The notes beneath the pieces were generated by a model. It was not told where the DNA came from and searched no databases. It saw nothing but the letters and a program-made list of their open reading frames with translations. From Maribacter sp. MMG018 (lineage in GTDB: Bacteria; Bacteroidota; Bacteroidia; Flavobacteriales; Flavobacteriaceae), in NCBI RefSeq assembly GCF_018100785.1, contig NZ_JAGJEC010000001.1:124001-188000 (forward strand): a stretch of 64,000 nucleotides of DNA. Direction: 5' to 3'. Position 1 is the stretch's first letter; each line of letters starts with the position of its first letter. Positions 1-10,515 of the stretch are shown here, in pieces. A program made the translations under genes and the position numbers.

Positions 1-157
1 GATTCAAAATCTATGTAATCCACCAACATCTCTGACATATACGTCCATCATATTCCCCGTTACCGTACACAACACTTTATTATAAACCGACACTATCGGC
101 AACTATCGCTGTAACTTAATATCTTAAAACAATAGCACGTACGTTGTCTCCTATAAA

Positions 158-895
158 TTAGAACTGTGAAGCGTCCTCTTCAAAACCTACCCCATGTTTA
201 AACATAAAGTACATTGGTATCTTAGACAACATGGCCGTAAAAAGTATTCCCACACAACATAGCAGAACACCTAATTCAGCTATTAACGACACTATAATTA
301 TCAGACCGAAAATGACCAACCAATTTTTATTGCCCAATACAAAACTCGCCTTTACGACCTCCATAGCGGACAATTCTTCTTCAAACGCTAAAAAAGCAGG
401 AAACAGTGACATCGGCACCACAAAATAAATAAGGGCTATTCCACATGTCATCATCCCCACAAGGGAAAGGCCAAGCATAATCAACGACACCATCAATATT
501 TTTCCGAGCCTACCCTGTTTAAAAAAGTAAAAATAATCACCATCTCCCGTTTCATTCAAATCCTTCAGCCTACATATTCTTAAAAAAGCGGCATTTAAGG
601 CCATTGCAAAAGTCAGCACCCCTATATACACTATCGGCATAATGATAGACATACTTATAATGACCATAATAGACGGATCTTCATTCCGCAACATATCTGG
701 ATCTGTTATCCCCATTGCTATCATTGGAATATAGATCATAATATAAAAAGGCAAGATGGTCGCAAAGCCCAGCAACAATATTACAAACCCCTGCAACCAA
801 ACTTTTTTAAACAGTTCTATCGTCTCCGAGAATATTGTTCCGAAATTCAAAGGAGGCCTATCTGCTATTTTTCTATGCATGCTCTCTAAGCTCAT
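158..895 (-). CDS. Hypothetical multi-pass membrane protein
   Basis: A 245-residue integral membrane protein with no catalytic motif that I recognise. Hydrophobic segments are visible at about residues 35-60, 75-105, 130-160 and 190-230, so four to six membrane spans are likely. The N-terminus (residues 1-28) is polar and predicted cytoplasmic. The C-terminal end carries a CC pair (about 212-213) inside a hydrophobic span. The pattern resembles the membrane domains found in DUF975 or glycerophosphodiester-phosphodiesterase membrane-domain proteins of Bacteroidota, but the match is by impression only. It is divergent from miaB and stands alone. Function unknown. Confidence 0.75.
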   Translation of the reverse strand: MSLESMHRKIADRPPLNFGTIFSETIELFKKVWLQGFVILLLGFATILPFYIMIYIPMIAMGITDPDMLRNEDPSIMVIISMSIIMPIVYIGVLTFAMALNAAFLRICRLKDLNETGDGDYFYFFKQGRLGKILMVSLIMLGLSLVGMMTCGIALIYFVVPMSLFPAFLAFEEELSAMEVVKASFVLGNKNWLVIFGLIIIVSLIAELGVLLCCVGILFTAMLSKIPMYFMFKHGVGFEEDASQF

Positions 896-969
896 GGTCG
901 ATTTTTAATTTTTGGCAGTAAAGATAATTTATTTGAATGCCTAAAATTACGCTAAATTAAACTGTCAAC

Positions 970-1001
970 TTGTCATATTTTTGAATATAATCCTATCTTT
1001 G
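970..1001 (+). promoter_or_regulatory. Bacteroidota-type promoter of miaB
   Basis: A TTG (970-972) is followed after 21 nt by TATCTTTG (994-1001), which matches the -7 consensus TAnnTTTG known for Flavobacterium/Bacteroides housekeeping promoters. Transcription would start near 1007, leaving a short leader before the ATG at 1030. The match is exact in the -7 box; activity is inferred. Confidence 0.6.
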
Positions 1002-1029
1002 CAAACCCGATATTTAAAGGCTAAATGGG

Positions 1030-2481
1030 ATGAACATGGAGAAAACTATCGATGAGAGCATACAGGGATCTACCTTGAAAACCGAGAGCAAGACTCAAAA
1101 TAAACGAAACTTATACATAGAAAGTTACGGCTGCGCCATGAATTTTTCCGACAGTGAAATCGTGGCATCCATCTTGGCAACGGAAGGGTTTAACACTACC
1201 CAACAACTTGCCGATGCAGATTTAGTATTGGTCAACACCTGTTCTATAAGGGACAAGGCAGAGCAGACTATCCGAAAACGCCTGAACGAATACAATAAGG
1301 TAAAAAAAACAAGACCACATTTAAAAGTAGGTGTTTTAGGGTGTATGGCCGAACGCCTAAAAGACAAATTGCTGGATGAGGAAAAGATCGTGGATATGGT
1401 CGTTGGCCCCGATGCCTATAAAGACCTTCCGAATCTAATCAAAGAAGTGGACTCGGGTAGAGATGCCGTTAACGTAATCTTGTCCAAAGACGAAACCTAT
1501 GGTGATATTTCACCAGTTAGATTAAATACCAATGGCGTTACCGCCTTTGTTTCCATTACCAGGGGATGCGACAATATGTGTACTTTTTGCGTGGTACCTT
1601 TTACTAGAGGAAGAGAACGGAGTAGAGACCCGCAATCTATACTTGAAGAAGTGAACGAACTATGGAACAATGGGTTCAAGGAGATTACACTTCTCGGACA
1701 AAACGTGGATAGCTACCTATGGTACGGGGGAGGCCTCAAAAAAGATTTTGAAAAAGCGTCCGACATGCAAAAGGCCACTGCCGTTAATTTTGCGAACCTA
1801 TTGGAGATGGTTGCCTTGGCACAACCAAAAATGCGTATACGTTTCTCTACATCGAACCCCCAGGACATGACTTTGGATGTTATCAGAACAATGGCCAAAT
1901 ATGATAATATATGTAACCACATTCATCTCCCCCTACAAAGTGGCAGCAACCGTATTCTTAAAAAAATGAACAGGTTACATACCATTGAAGAATATTTTAA
2001 ATTGATCGATGATATTAGAAATATTCTTCCGGAATGTGCCATTTCGCAAGATATTATAGCTGGATTTCCTTCAGAAACCGAAGAGGACCATAAGGACACT
2101 CTAAAAGCCCTAGAATATGTAAAATACGATTTTGGGTATATGTACGCTTATTCGGAGAGGCCCGGAACCTTGGCAGGAAGAAAAATGGAGGATGATATAC
2201 CAGAACCTGTTAAAAAAAGAAGGCTATCGGAAATTATAGCCTTGCAAAGAGAACATTGCCAATACCGAACCGAACAACATTTAGGAAAAGTTCAGGAAGT
2301 ATTGATAGAAGGAACCTCTAAAAAATCTGAAAATGAATGGATGGGAAGAAACTCACAAAGTTCAGTGGTCGTTTTCCCTAAAGAACATTATAAGATCGGA
2401 GATTTCGTAAACGTACAAATAAACGATTGCACCTCTGCCACCTTGATAGGAAAAGCAATAGGATACTCCGAAAACAATTAA
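1030..2481 (+). CDS. miaB: tRNA-2-methylthio-N6-dimethylallyladenosine synthase
   Basis: MiaB adds the methylthio group to isopentenyl-adenosine at position 37 of tRNAs reading UNN codons, using two [4Fe-4S] clusters. The N-terminal UPF0004 domain has its three cluster cysteines at C35 (GCAMN), C71 (NTCS) and C105 (LGCMAE). The radical-SAM CxxxCxxC is at C180, C184 and C187, and a TRAM RNA-binding domain ends the protein at roughly 415-478. The 483-residue length is a little above the usual 440-470 because of a roughly 25-residue N-terminal extension and an insert after [10 protein letters not shown], which I believe is common in Bacteroidota. An alternative ATG lies two codons in (1036). It heads a plus-strand run with the sigma-54 activator 21 nt downstream. 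Confidence 0.97.
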   Translation: MNMEKTIDESIQGSTLKTESKTQNKRNLYIESYGCAMNFSDSEIVASILATEGFNTTQQLADADLVLVNTCSIRDKAEQTIRKRLNEYNKVKKTRPHLKVGVLGCMAERLKDKLLDEEKIVDMVVGPDAYKDLPNLIKEVDSGRDAVNVILSKDETYGDISPVRLNTNGVTAFVSITRGCDNMCTFCVVPFTRGRERSRDPQSILEEVNELWNNGFKEITLLGQNVDSYLWYGGGLKKDFEKASDMQKATAVNFANLLEMVALAQPKMRIRFSTSNPQDMTLDVIRTMAKYDNICNHIHLPLQSGSNRILKKMNRLHTIEEYFKLIDDIRNILPECAISQDIIAGFPSETEEDHKDTLKALEYVKYDFGYMYAYSERPGTLAGRKMEDDIPEPVKKRRLSEIIALQREHCQYRTEQHLGKVQEVLIEGTSKKSENEWMGRNSQSSVVVFPKEHYKIGDFVNVQINDCTSATLIGKAIGYSENN

Positions 2482-2502
2482 GGCCTAAAGTATAAATTAC
2501 AG

Positions 2503-3771
2503 ATGGAAAGTATACAAAGTATAAAACAACGGTTTGAGATTATTGGTCAAGACCCAAAGCTCAATAGGGCTATAGAAAAAGCGATGCAAGTTGCGCCCAC
2601 CGACATATCTGTATTGGTTACCGGAGAAAGTGGTGTAGGTAAAGAATCCATTCCTAAAATAATACATTCGCTATCTCATCGAAAACATTCAAAATATATC
2701 GCCGTAAACTGTGGTGCAATTCCTGAAGGAACCATAGACAGTGAACTTTTTGGTCATGAAAAAGGCGCCTTTACAGGAGCTACCCAGACCAGAAGTGGTT
2801 ATTTTGAAGTAGCGGACGGAGGCACTATTTTTTTAGACGAAGTTGGCGAGCTGCCACTTACGACCCAAGTAAGACTTTTAAGAGTTTTGGAAAACGGCGA
2901 ATTTCTTAAAGTAGGTTCTTCGCAAGTTCAAAAGACCAACGTGCGGATCGTGGCGGCAACAAACGTAAACATGTTCGAGGCCATTAAGAAAGAAAAATTC
3001 AGGGAAGACCTATACTACCGTTTAAGCACGGTAGAAATAAACATTCCACCTTTACGGGAAAGACGTGAAGATATTCATTTGTTGTTTCGAAAATTTGCAT
3101 CAGACTTTGGACAAAAATATAAGATGCCCACAATACGTTTAGATGAGGACGCCGTAGATCTACTTGTAAAATATCGTTGGCCCGGAAACATCAGACAGCT
3201 GCGCAACATTGCCGAACAAATCTCGGTACTGGAAGAGAACAGGTCTATTTCCGCCAGTACGCTAAACAGCTACCTGCCCCATAATGTAGGAAACAATCTT
3301 CCGGCAGTCGTTAACTCAAAGAAATCTGAAAGTGATTTCAGTAACGAACGTGAAATTCTTTATAAAGTTCTTTTTGACATGAAGGGAGACCTGAACGACC
3401 TTAAAAAGTTAACGATGGAACTTTTAAAGAACAACGACTCACAAAAGGTGCAGGAAGAAAACAAAAACCTGATCCGCAAAATCTATGGCGATAAAGAAGA
3501 GGAAATCGAAGATCAGGACAGCTCCCCTTTAGAAGTCTTGCACCTACCGGAACCGACGGTAGAAAGAACCTTTACTCCCGCACCAACGGAAGACAAATAT
3601 CATTTCGCCGAAGAAATCGAAGAAGAGGAAACACTATCTTTACAGGAAAAAGAAATTGAACTGATCAAAAAATCACTGGAAAGAAATAAAGGAAAGAGAA
3701 AGGCCGCAGCTTCGGAACTAGGAATATCGGAACGAACCCTTTACAGAAAAATAAAACAATACGATTTATAG
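2503..3771 (+). CDS. Sigma-54-dependent transcriptional activator, no receiver domain
   Basis: An AAA+ enhancer-binding protein that would remodel RpoN-holoenzyme at -24/-12 promoters. Walker A GESGVGKE is at residues 41-48, the sigma-54 contact loop GAFTGA at 88-93, and Walker B with D112-E113 in TIFLDEVGEL. The C-terminus (about 393-420) is a Fis-type helix-turn-helix (KAAASELGISERTLYRKIKQ). The AAA+ domain begins almost at residue 1, so there is no receiver, GAF or PAS sensor. Between AAA+ and the HTH lies an acidic linker of over 100 residues, predicted partly coiled and partly disordered. The protein is probably controlled by abundance or a partner, not by phosphorylation. It is close to a sigma-54-like site before groES. 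Confidence 0.93.
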   Translation: MESIQSIKQRFEIIGQDPKLNRAIEKAMQVAPTDISVLVTGESGVGKESIPKIIHSLSHRKHSKYIAVNCGAIPEGTIDSELFGHEKGAFTGATQTRSGYFEVADGGTIFLDEVGELPLTTQVRLLRVLENGEFLKVGSSQVQKTNVRIVAATNVNMFEAIKKEKFREDLYYRLSTVEINIPPLRERREDIHLLFRKFASDFGQKYKMPTIRLDEDAVDLLVKYRWPGNIRQLRNIAEQISVLEENRSISASTLNSYLPHNVGNNLPAVVNSKKSESDFSNEREILYKVLFDMKGDLNDLKKLTMELLKNNDSQKVQEENKNLIRKIYGDKEEEIEDQDSSPLEVLHLPEPTVERTFTPAPTEDKYHFAEEIEEEETLSLQEKEIELIKKSLERNKGKRKAAASELGISERTLYRKIKQYDL

Positions 3772-3790
3772 ACCCAAATAAAATAGTAAA

Positions 3791-4318
3791 TTGAAAACAA
3801 GGAAAGTTCTTATAGGTTTTGTCTTTTTGGCGTTAACATTTTCAATAAACGGTTGCGGCATTTACAACTTTACGGGCGGTAATGTCGGGGATGCAAAAAC
3901 GTTTCAAGTCAATTATTTTCAAAACTACGCCACCCAAAGTCCCGGATCTACTTTTGAACCTGGTATGGATCGCGACTTCACTATTGCCCTGCAAGAAAGA
4001 ATACGTGACCAAACTAGTTTAGATCTGGTAAACAACAATAATGCCGACCTATTGTACGAAGGCGAAATTACAGAATACAAAATATCCCCGATGTCGGCTA
4101 CGGCCAATCAGACCGCTGCACAGAACAGGCTTTCGGTACGGGTAAAAGTAAGGTTCTACAATAAAACAGACCCCGACTCGGACTTTGACCAAAGCTTTTC
4201 TTTCTTTTATGATTATGATGCGAACACCGCATTCTCATCTATAAAGAGCGAAGCGCACGAGGTTATTTTTGAACGAATTACACAAGATATTTTTAACGCA
4301 TCATTGGCAGATTGGTAA
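3791..4318 (+). CDS. lptE: LptE-like outer-membrane LPS assembly lipoprotein
   Basis: LptE plugs the LptD barrel and helps insert lipopolysaccharide into the outer membrane. The protein is 175 residues, a usual size, with a lipoprotein signal ending at C22 (SINGC) and the IYNFTGG start typical of Bacteroidota LptE-family proteins. The middle (DLLYEGEITEYKISPM, NRLSVRVKVRFYN) fits the small alpha/beta fold of the family. The start used is TTG at 3791, since it gives a proper signal peptide and no in-frame ATG precedes the lipobox. It is 19 nt after the sigma-54 activator and 6 nt before the next gene, so probably cotranscribed. LptC lies in another operon at 42565. Confidence 0.85.
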   Translation: MKTRKVLIGFVFLALTFSINGCGIYNFTGGNVGDAKTFQVNYFQNYATQSPGSTFEPGMDRDFTIALQERIRDQTSLDLVNNNNADLLYEGEITEYKISPMSATANQTAAQNRLSVRVKVRFYNKTDPDSDFDQSFSFFYDYDANTAFSSIKSEAHEVIFERITQDIFNASLADW

Positions 4319-4324
4319 AATAAT

Positions 4325-5194
4325 ATGACAGTAACGGATTTTACATATTTTCTAGAACATCCTACCAAAGTGGTAGACCCGTTACAGACCAAGCAGTTAG
4401 AGGATATTTTAGAGGAATATCCATATTTTCAGGCTGCAAGGGCCCTTCATTTAAAAGGTTTAAAAAACCTTAATAGTTACAAATACAATAAGGCCTTAAA
4501 AACCACGGCCGCCTATACAACGGATAGGGACGTACTTTTTGATTTTATAACATCGAAAGACTTTCTTCAGTACAATCCTCCCCACCCGTCTAAAGAGATC
4601 AACGACCCCGCCCCGCCCATAGCGCAAGAGACCAAAGCGGAGAAGCCGTTAATAGAGGAATCGGAAGACGAACCTTTGCCGCAAGACACCAAGGATGCCG
4701 AGAATATTCTGGACCCTAAACTCTTTATCTCAAAAGAACCAAAGAAGGATGAAACGGACGAACTGGAACTGGGCAAACCACTTATCTTTGACAAAAAAGA
4801 GAAATATTCTTTTTCCGAATGGCTTCAACTAACCTCTAAAAAACCCATTAATAGAGAAAAAGAACCAGCGAAGGAAAAAGCTCCTAAAAATACTTCGGCA
4901 GATAAAAACCTACTCAAGAAAAAGAAATTTGACAGAATTGATGAGTTTATAGCCAAAAACCCTAAAATAGTCCCCAAAGAAAACACAGTAACACCGGTCA
5001 ACATCAAAGACTCTATCAAGATCGATAAAAAAGAGTTGATGACAGAGACTTTGGCCAAAGTTTATTTAGAACAGAAAAAGTACAAAAAGGCCATACAGGC
5101 CTACAAAATTTTAAGTTTGAAATATCCGGAAAAAAGTGGTTTCTTTGCAGACCGAATTAAAGCGGTACAAAAAATTCAACAAGAAAACAAGTAA
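4325..5194 (+). CDS. Conserved Bacteroidota protein with TPR-like C-terminus
   Basis: A 289-residue cytoplasmic protein without signal peptide. Residues 1-80 are helical (LEEYPYFQAARALHLKGL) and look like a tetratricopeptide-type hairpin. Residues 85-225 are rich in Lys, Glu, Asp and Pro and predicted disordered. The C-terminal 45 residues (ETLAKVYLEQKKYKKAIQAYKILSLKYPEK) read as one good TPR unit. It sits between lptE and secG, spaced by 6 and 5 nt, in an order I recall as widespread in the Flavobacteriia. A scaffold role near envelope biogenesis can be guessed but is not shown by the sequence. Confidence 0.8.
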   Translation: MTVTDFTYFLEHPTKVVDPLQTKQLEDILEEYPYFQAARALHLKGLKNLNSYKYNKALKTTAAYTTDRDVLFDFITSKDFLQYNPPHPSKEINDPAPPIAQETKAEKPLIEESEDEPLPQDTKDAENILDPKLFISKEPKKDETDELELGKPLIFDKKEKYSFSEWLQLTSKKPINREKEPAKEKAPKNTSADKNLLKKKKFDRIDEFIAKNPKIVPKENTVTPVNIKDSIKIDKKELMTETLAKVYLEQKKYKKAIQAYKILSLKYPEKSGFFADRIKAVQKIQQENK

Positions 5195-5199
5195 GTAAA

Positions 5200-5559
5200 A
5201 TGAGTACATTTTCAATATTCCTGATACTGATCATCATCGTTTGTTTTTTATTGGTATTGGTAATTATGGTACAAAACCCAAAAGGTGGCGGACTTTCTTC
5301 TTCATTCGGTGGAGGGGGCAACCAAGTAGTAGGCGGTGTTAAGAAGACAGGTGACTTTTTAGATAAGAGTACTTGGACCTTAGCAGGATTATTGGTTATT
5401 CTAATTTTAGCATCGAACATTGCGCTAAAAGGAAATTTTGGTGATGTCGATTCAAAATTATTACAAGGAGACGATATAGAAACGACCGTTCCGGAAACAC
5501 TTCCAGAAGAAACTACTCCACCTGTCACAAACGAAGCTACACCTTCCGACAGTTTATAA
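5200..5559 (+). CDS. secG: Preprotein translocase subunit SecG
   Basis: SecG is the small membrane subunit of the SecYEG channel. The 119-residue protein has two hydrophobic spans, about residues 4-23 and 62-79, joined by a glycine-rich cytoplasmic loop that contains the family hallmark QNPKGGGLSSSFGGGGNQVVGG. The acidic, Thr/Pro-rich tail after residue 85 is longer than in enterobacteria, and such tails occur in Bacteroidota. It is the last gene before a strong intrinsic terminator, so it closes the miaB-to-secG run. Confidence 0.94.
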   Translation: MSTFSIFLILIIIVCFLLVLVIMVQNPKGGGLSSSFGGGGNQVVGGVKKTGDFLDKSTWTLAGLLVILILASNIALKGNFGDVDSKLLQGDDIETTVPETLPEETTPPVTNEATPSDSL

Positions 5560-5584
5560 TTGGAAGTTCAAAACAATATAGGAA

Positions 5585-5620
5585 ATGCCAGCTTAGTGAC
5601 AAGCTGGCATTTTTGTTTTA
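5585..5620 (+). terminator. Intrinsic terminator after secG
   Basis: Perfect 10-bp inverted repeat ATGCCAGCTT (5585-5594) and AAGCTGGCAT (5601-5610) with a 6-nt loop, followed by a T-rich tract (5611-5619). It separates the secG transcription unit from groESL. Confidence 0.9.
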
Positions 5621-5642
5621 CAATGTGTCAGTTTTTAGGCAA

Positions 5643-5657
5643 TGGCATAATTTCTGC
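5643..5657 (+). promoter_or_regulatory. Sigma-54-like -24/-12 promoter before groES
   Basis: TGGCA (5643-5647) and TGC (5655-5657) place GG and GC exactly 10 nt apart, the diagnostic spacing of RpoN promoters (consensus TGGCAC-N5-TTGC). Transcription would begin about 12 nt after the GC, near 5669, giving a leader of about 33 nt before the groES ATG. Just upstream is an imperfect dyad TTACA-N3-TGTCA (5618-5630) that could bind a regulator. No CIRCE element was seen in this interval. The assignment rests on sequence match only. Confidence 0.55.
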
Positions 5658-5701
5658 CCATAAAAAGCGAAACTTAAAAATCAATTTAAAATTTTAATAT
5701 T

Positions 5702-5980
5702 ATGGCTAAAGTTAACATCAAACCATTGGCTGACCGAGTTCTTATCGAGCCCATGGCAGCTGAAACAAAAACTGCGTCAGGAATTTACATTCCAGATACG
5801 GCAAAAGAAAAACCACAAAAAGGAAAAGTTGTTGCCGTAGGTCCTGGAACAAAAGACGAAAAGGTAACTGTTAAAGTTGGCGATACCGTTCTTTATGGAA
5901 AATATGCCGGTACGGAATTGAAGTTAGAAGGCACTGATTATTTGATGATGCGCGAAAGTGACATTTTAGCAATTATCTAA
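5702..5980 (+). CDS. groES: Co-chaperonin GroES
   Basis: The 10-kDa lid of the GroEL chaperonin, 92 residues, standard length. It begins with the [11 protein letters not shown] signature and has the mobile loop ([23 protein letters not shown], residues 18-40) that binds the GroEL apical domain, then the [14 protein letters not shown] core. It is 58 nt upstream of groL in the usual bicistronic arrangement, behind the sigma-54-like site described separately. Confidence 0.98.
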   Translation: MAKVNIKPLADRVLIEPMAAETKTASGIYIPDTAKEKPQKGKVVAVGPGTKDEKVTVKVGDTVLYGKYAGTELKLEGTDYLMMRESDILAII

Positions 5981-5999
5981 GTAAACCTATAGTCATTAG

Positions 6000-7670
<1,671 letters not shown>

Positions 7671-7720
7671 GTCGGCAGTACCAACAGGCTATTATCAGCG
7701 TGTCCGGTCTACTAAAACCA

Positions 7721-7755
7721 AAACCGCTCTTGAGACTTCAAGAGCGGTTTTTTTT
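7721..7755 (+). terminator. Intrinsic terminator after groL
   Basis: A 13-bp perfect stem (7721-7733 with 7738-7750), 4-nt loop GACT, and a run of T to 7755. It ends the groESL unit and faces the terminator of the convergent copper operon. Confidence 0.93.
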
Positions 7756-7771
7756 ATATCCTTTTACCAAT

Positions 7772-7808
7772 AAAAAAACCACCTTCTTTACTTACAGAAG
7801 ATGGTTTT
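7772..7808 (-). terminator. Intrinsic terminator of the copper operon
   Basis: Read on the minus strand, a 13-bp stem (7796-7808 with 7775-7787, one G-U pair), 8-nt loop and a run of seven T (complement of 7772-7778). It lies 62 nt beyond the stop of the last copper-operon gene. Confidence 0.85.
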
Positions 7809-7869
7809 ATCGATTAAAAATAGGCAATCTACCTTATAGATCTATGGTAGTTTTCTTTACCAAAAAATT

Positions 7870-8232
7870 TTACATTTTATGGGTTGCACCATCATCAGAA
7901 TTGTCCTCTCTATATTTGCAGCAAGGGTGCACACTGTTATAAGCTTCTTCCGTCGCTTTTAATTCTTTGGTATCATGTCCAACGGCAACAATCGCCGTTT
8001 TGATCTTCATGGCATCTGTCTTGCGTTCATCCATAATCACAGATAGTTGATGACTGGGAATATCCCAATTGGCATATTTTACCCCTTTTACGTTCAATGC
8101 CGCCTTCTCTATACGCTCTTTACACATGGCGCACTTGCCATTTACATCGAATGTCAGTTTTTTATTCTTGTCTTGGGCATACGTCAATACCGCAATCAAC
8201 ATCATAGCAATTGATAAAATCGTAGTTTTCAT
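7870..8232 (-). CDS. Exported heavy-metal-associated (HMA) domain protein with CCKY tail
   Basis: A small copper-binding-type protein, 120 residues. A signal peptide of about 19 residues (cut before QDKNK) sends it to the periplasm. The HMA fold occupies about 25-95, with the metal site GKCAMC (C34, C37). A C-terminal extension has a vicinal pair C104-C105 in HPCCKYR, and the far end is acidic and His-containing. The second half of the two-HMA protein at 13907 has the same layout, including AVGHDTK / VAGHDTK and CCKY. It is the last gene of the operon, 24 nt after the TonB-dependent receptor. A role as periplasmic copper chaperone or sink is inferred. Confidence 0.88.
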   Translation of the reverse strand: MKTTILSIAMMLIAVLTYAQDKNKKLTFDVNGKCAMCKERIEKAALNVKGVKYANWDIPSHQLSVIMDERKTDAMKIKTAIVAVGHDTKELKATEEAYNSVHPCCKYREDNSDDGATHKM

Positions 8233-8256
8233 AGTTATTGTATTATTTATTGTTCG

Positions 8257-10494
8257 TTATATTTTAAATCTAAATCCACCATAGAACATTCTTCCCATAA
8301 TCGGGGCATACACTATAGTTGTATCAAAATTAGGACCAAAAGGATTGTCGGCACCTAATACAGGGGTATTTTGTTGTACCTCGCTAAGGTTCTCCCCTCC
8401 TATATATATTTCAAAAGTATTAGAAAACACCTTTGTTATTTGGGCATTCATATGGTTGTAAGGTGATGAGTATTCCCCAAACTGATATTGCACCGGATTA
8501 GAGCTGGTATCGGGCAATCTCTTTTTACCCATACTGTGCAAGGTATAATCAAACTTCCATTGCGCCCCGTTATCCTTGACCTTGGTCTCATACCCTAAGT
8601 TAACAAAAAAACGATCTTGCGCCAGTAAAGGCTTTTGCAAGTTTCCGCTTTTATAATCGGTAGTGACATCATAAAACTTATAGGCGGTTCTAAAGTTTAA
8701 ACGTGGCAACAGTTCATAGTTCAGTTCTACTTGAAAACTCTTGGCGCTACTATCACCCTCTAAATTATAAAATGATACTTCTTGCGGATTTTCCCAATCT
8801 ACCACTACCTGATTTCTAAAATCGGTAATATAATAATCTAAGGAAATATCTCCCTTTTTGTTCAGAAAGGTAAACCCTTGCAAGAAACTCACCCCATAAT
8901 TCCACGCATCCTCTGGTTCCAATCCATATACATTTCCACCGGTATCGGCAATATTGATTACCCTGGCCGATGCAAACAACTGCTGGTTCTCAGCAAAAAT
9001 ATTGGCAGCCCTTTTTCCCCTTCCAAAAGAACCTCGCAAACTTCCCCTTTCCCAGGGTGTATATCGAATATGAAACCTTGGGGTAACAAAGGTCCCCAAC
9101 CTGTTATGGTTATCCACACGAAGACCTGCCGTTAAACTTACCTTCTCTAGATTTTCATAACTGTACTCAAAAAAGGCACCGACCGAGGTGTCTTCCCTAG
9201 AATAGTCGACTGCGGTCACCATTTCATCATAACCATCATAGGCAAATGTAACACCGGTCTTAAACTTGTTTCTGGTATCACCAATGATAGAATTAAAAAT
9301 AAGGTTACTGTACAAACTCTCATGATCAATATCATAGGTTCTAAAACCAAAATACGAGTCTTGTTTATGTATACTATAAGAAGTCTGAAATCCGACACTT
9401 TGAAACGGAAGTTCCGGAAAAACATACCCTAATTTTAAAGAAGTATCAAAACGGCGGGTATTGATCTCGCTGCCCCACGCATTGGTGGTAAACTTATCGG
9501 TATCAGGATTAAAACCTACCTGCCCCACCTGCTTCTCGTCATTTAAAAAACGTACATTGAAAAAACTTACCCATCCTTTTTCAGGGTCTTGGTACTGCCA
9601 GCGATTCATAACATTGATTTGATCCGCCAACGGTGCATCTAGAAACCCATCTTTGTTATCATCCTCTTTCTGGGTTCTCTTGTTTCCATGAACATACAAA
9701 CCTGTACTCCACTTTTCGGTAAGTTTCTTGTTCAAATGCATATTCAGCTCATAGCGCCCATTTTGATTTGCATATCCGTTTATAAAAACCGCCTTATCCG
9801 TCAACGGTTTTACAAGTTCGGTGTTTATTTGCCCGGATATACTTTCGTACCCGTTTACTACACTGCCCGTACCTTTGGTGATCTGTATACTCTCTATCCA
9901 TGTGCCAGGAGTAAAAGTTAATCCATAGGCTTGAGAAGCTCCACGAACCATTGGTATATTCTCTTGGGTGATTAACAAATACGGACTCGTGAGCCCCAAC
10001 ATCTGAATTTGTTTGGTACCAGTTAACCCATCGGACAGATTTACATCTATCGCCGGGTTGGTCTCAAAACTCTCGGCTAAATTGCAACAGGCGGCTTTCA
10101 ATAATTCATCACTATTTACCGAGACCACGTTCTGTGGACTAAAATATGTTTTCTGAATGGCGTCACGTTCTTGTTGCACCACTACCTCATCCAACTCATT
10201 TGACGGCCTTAGACTGATACGTAACTTCTTGGGGCTATTTACAACAAGCGTGTCGGATTCAAAACCAACATAACTAATTATCAGTTTATTGAATTCCTTT
10301 AAATACGGGATAGAGAATTTACCGTCAAAATCGGTCACCACACCCATCTGGGAATCTTGCCAATAAACATTTGCCCCCGACAGAGACAAAGCGTTATCCC
10401 CATCAGAATCCAGCACCACTCCCTCTACTTTTTCTTGAGAAGAAGCAAACCAAGGCAACGCCGACATTATTACTACTATTATATATTTATTCAT
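8257..10494 (-). CDS. TonB-dependent receptor, copper-operon type
   Basis: An outer-membrane TonB-dependent receptor of 745 residues. A signal peptide (1-19, cut after ASS) is followed by a carboxypeptidase-regulatory-like beta domain (about 22-98, with VDFDGKF-type turn and SYVGFES), a plug domain (about 110-235) and a beta-barrel ending in a terminal aromatic-basic strand (GGFRFKI). The plug carries a vicinal cysteine pair, C136-C137 (LLKAACCNLAESF), a motif shared by metal-linked receptors of Bacteroidota. It lies between the copA ATPase (21 nt upstream) and an HMA protein, so the substrate is probably copper or a copper complex. Direction of transport cannot be read from sequence. Confidence 0.9.
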   Translation of the reverse strand: MNKYIIVVIMSALPWFASSQEKVEGVVLDSDGDNALSLSGANVYWQDSQMGVVTDFDGKFSIPYLKEFNKLIISYVGFESDTLVVNSPKKLRISLRPSNELDEVVVQQERDAIQKTYFSPQNVVSVNSDELLKAACCNLAESFETNPAIDVNLSDGLTGTKQIQMLGLTSPYLLITQENIPMVRGASQAYGLTFTPGTWIESIQITKGTGSVVNGYESISGQINTELVKPLTDKAVFINGYANQNGRYELNMHLNKKLTEKWSTGLYVHGNKRTQKEDDNKDGFLDAPLADQINVMNRWQYQDPEKGWVSFFNVRFLNDEKQVGQVGFNPDTDKFTTNAWGSEINTRRFDTSLKLGYVFPELPFQSVGFQTSYSIHKQDSYFGFRTYDIDHESLYSNLIFNSIIGDTRNKFKTGVTFAYDGYDEMVTAVDYSREDTSVGAFFEYSYENLEKVSLTAGLRVDNHNRLGTFVTPRFHIRYTPWERGSLRGSFGRGKRAANIFAENQQLFASARVINIADTGGNVYGLEPEDAWNYGVSFLQGFTFLNKKGDISLDYYITDFRNQVVVDWENPQEVSFYNLEGDSSAKSFQVELNYELLPRLNFRTAYKFYDVTTDYKSGNLQKPLLAQDRFFVNLGYETKVKDNGAQWKFDYTLHSMGKKRLPDTSSNPVQYQFGEYSSPYNHMNAQITKVFSNTFEIYIGGENLSEVQQNTPVLGADNPFGPNFDTTIVYAPIMGRMFYGGFRFKI

Positions 10495-10515
10495 TTTAAC
10501 TATGATTCAATTTTA

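Noticed and set aside
1..157. Possible partial gene at the left edge on the minus strand
   Set aside because: The frames from positions 60 down to 1 meet stops within a few codons. Only a 15-codon peptide is possible, so nothing can be supported.
5560..5701. CIRCE element or HrcA site before groES
   Set aside because: No TTAGCACTC-N9-GAGTGCTAA-like inverted repeat is present in the interval.
7721..7808. Two neighbouring hairpins as a possible small RNA or repeat element
   Set aside because: Each has a T tract on the proper strand and lies just after a gene end, so two convergent terminators explain them.
7700..7942. An 80-codon plus-strand ORF after groL
   Set aside because: It runs through two terminator hairpins and the 3' end of the HMA gene, and the translation is low-complexity.
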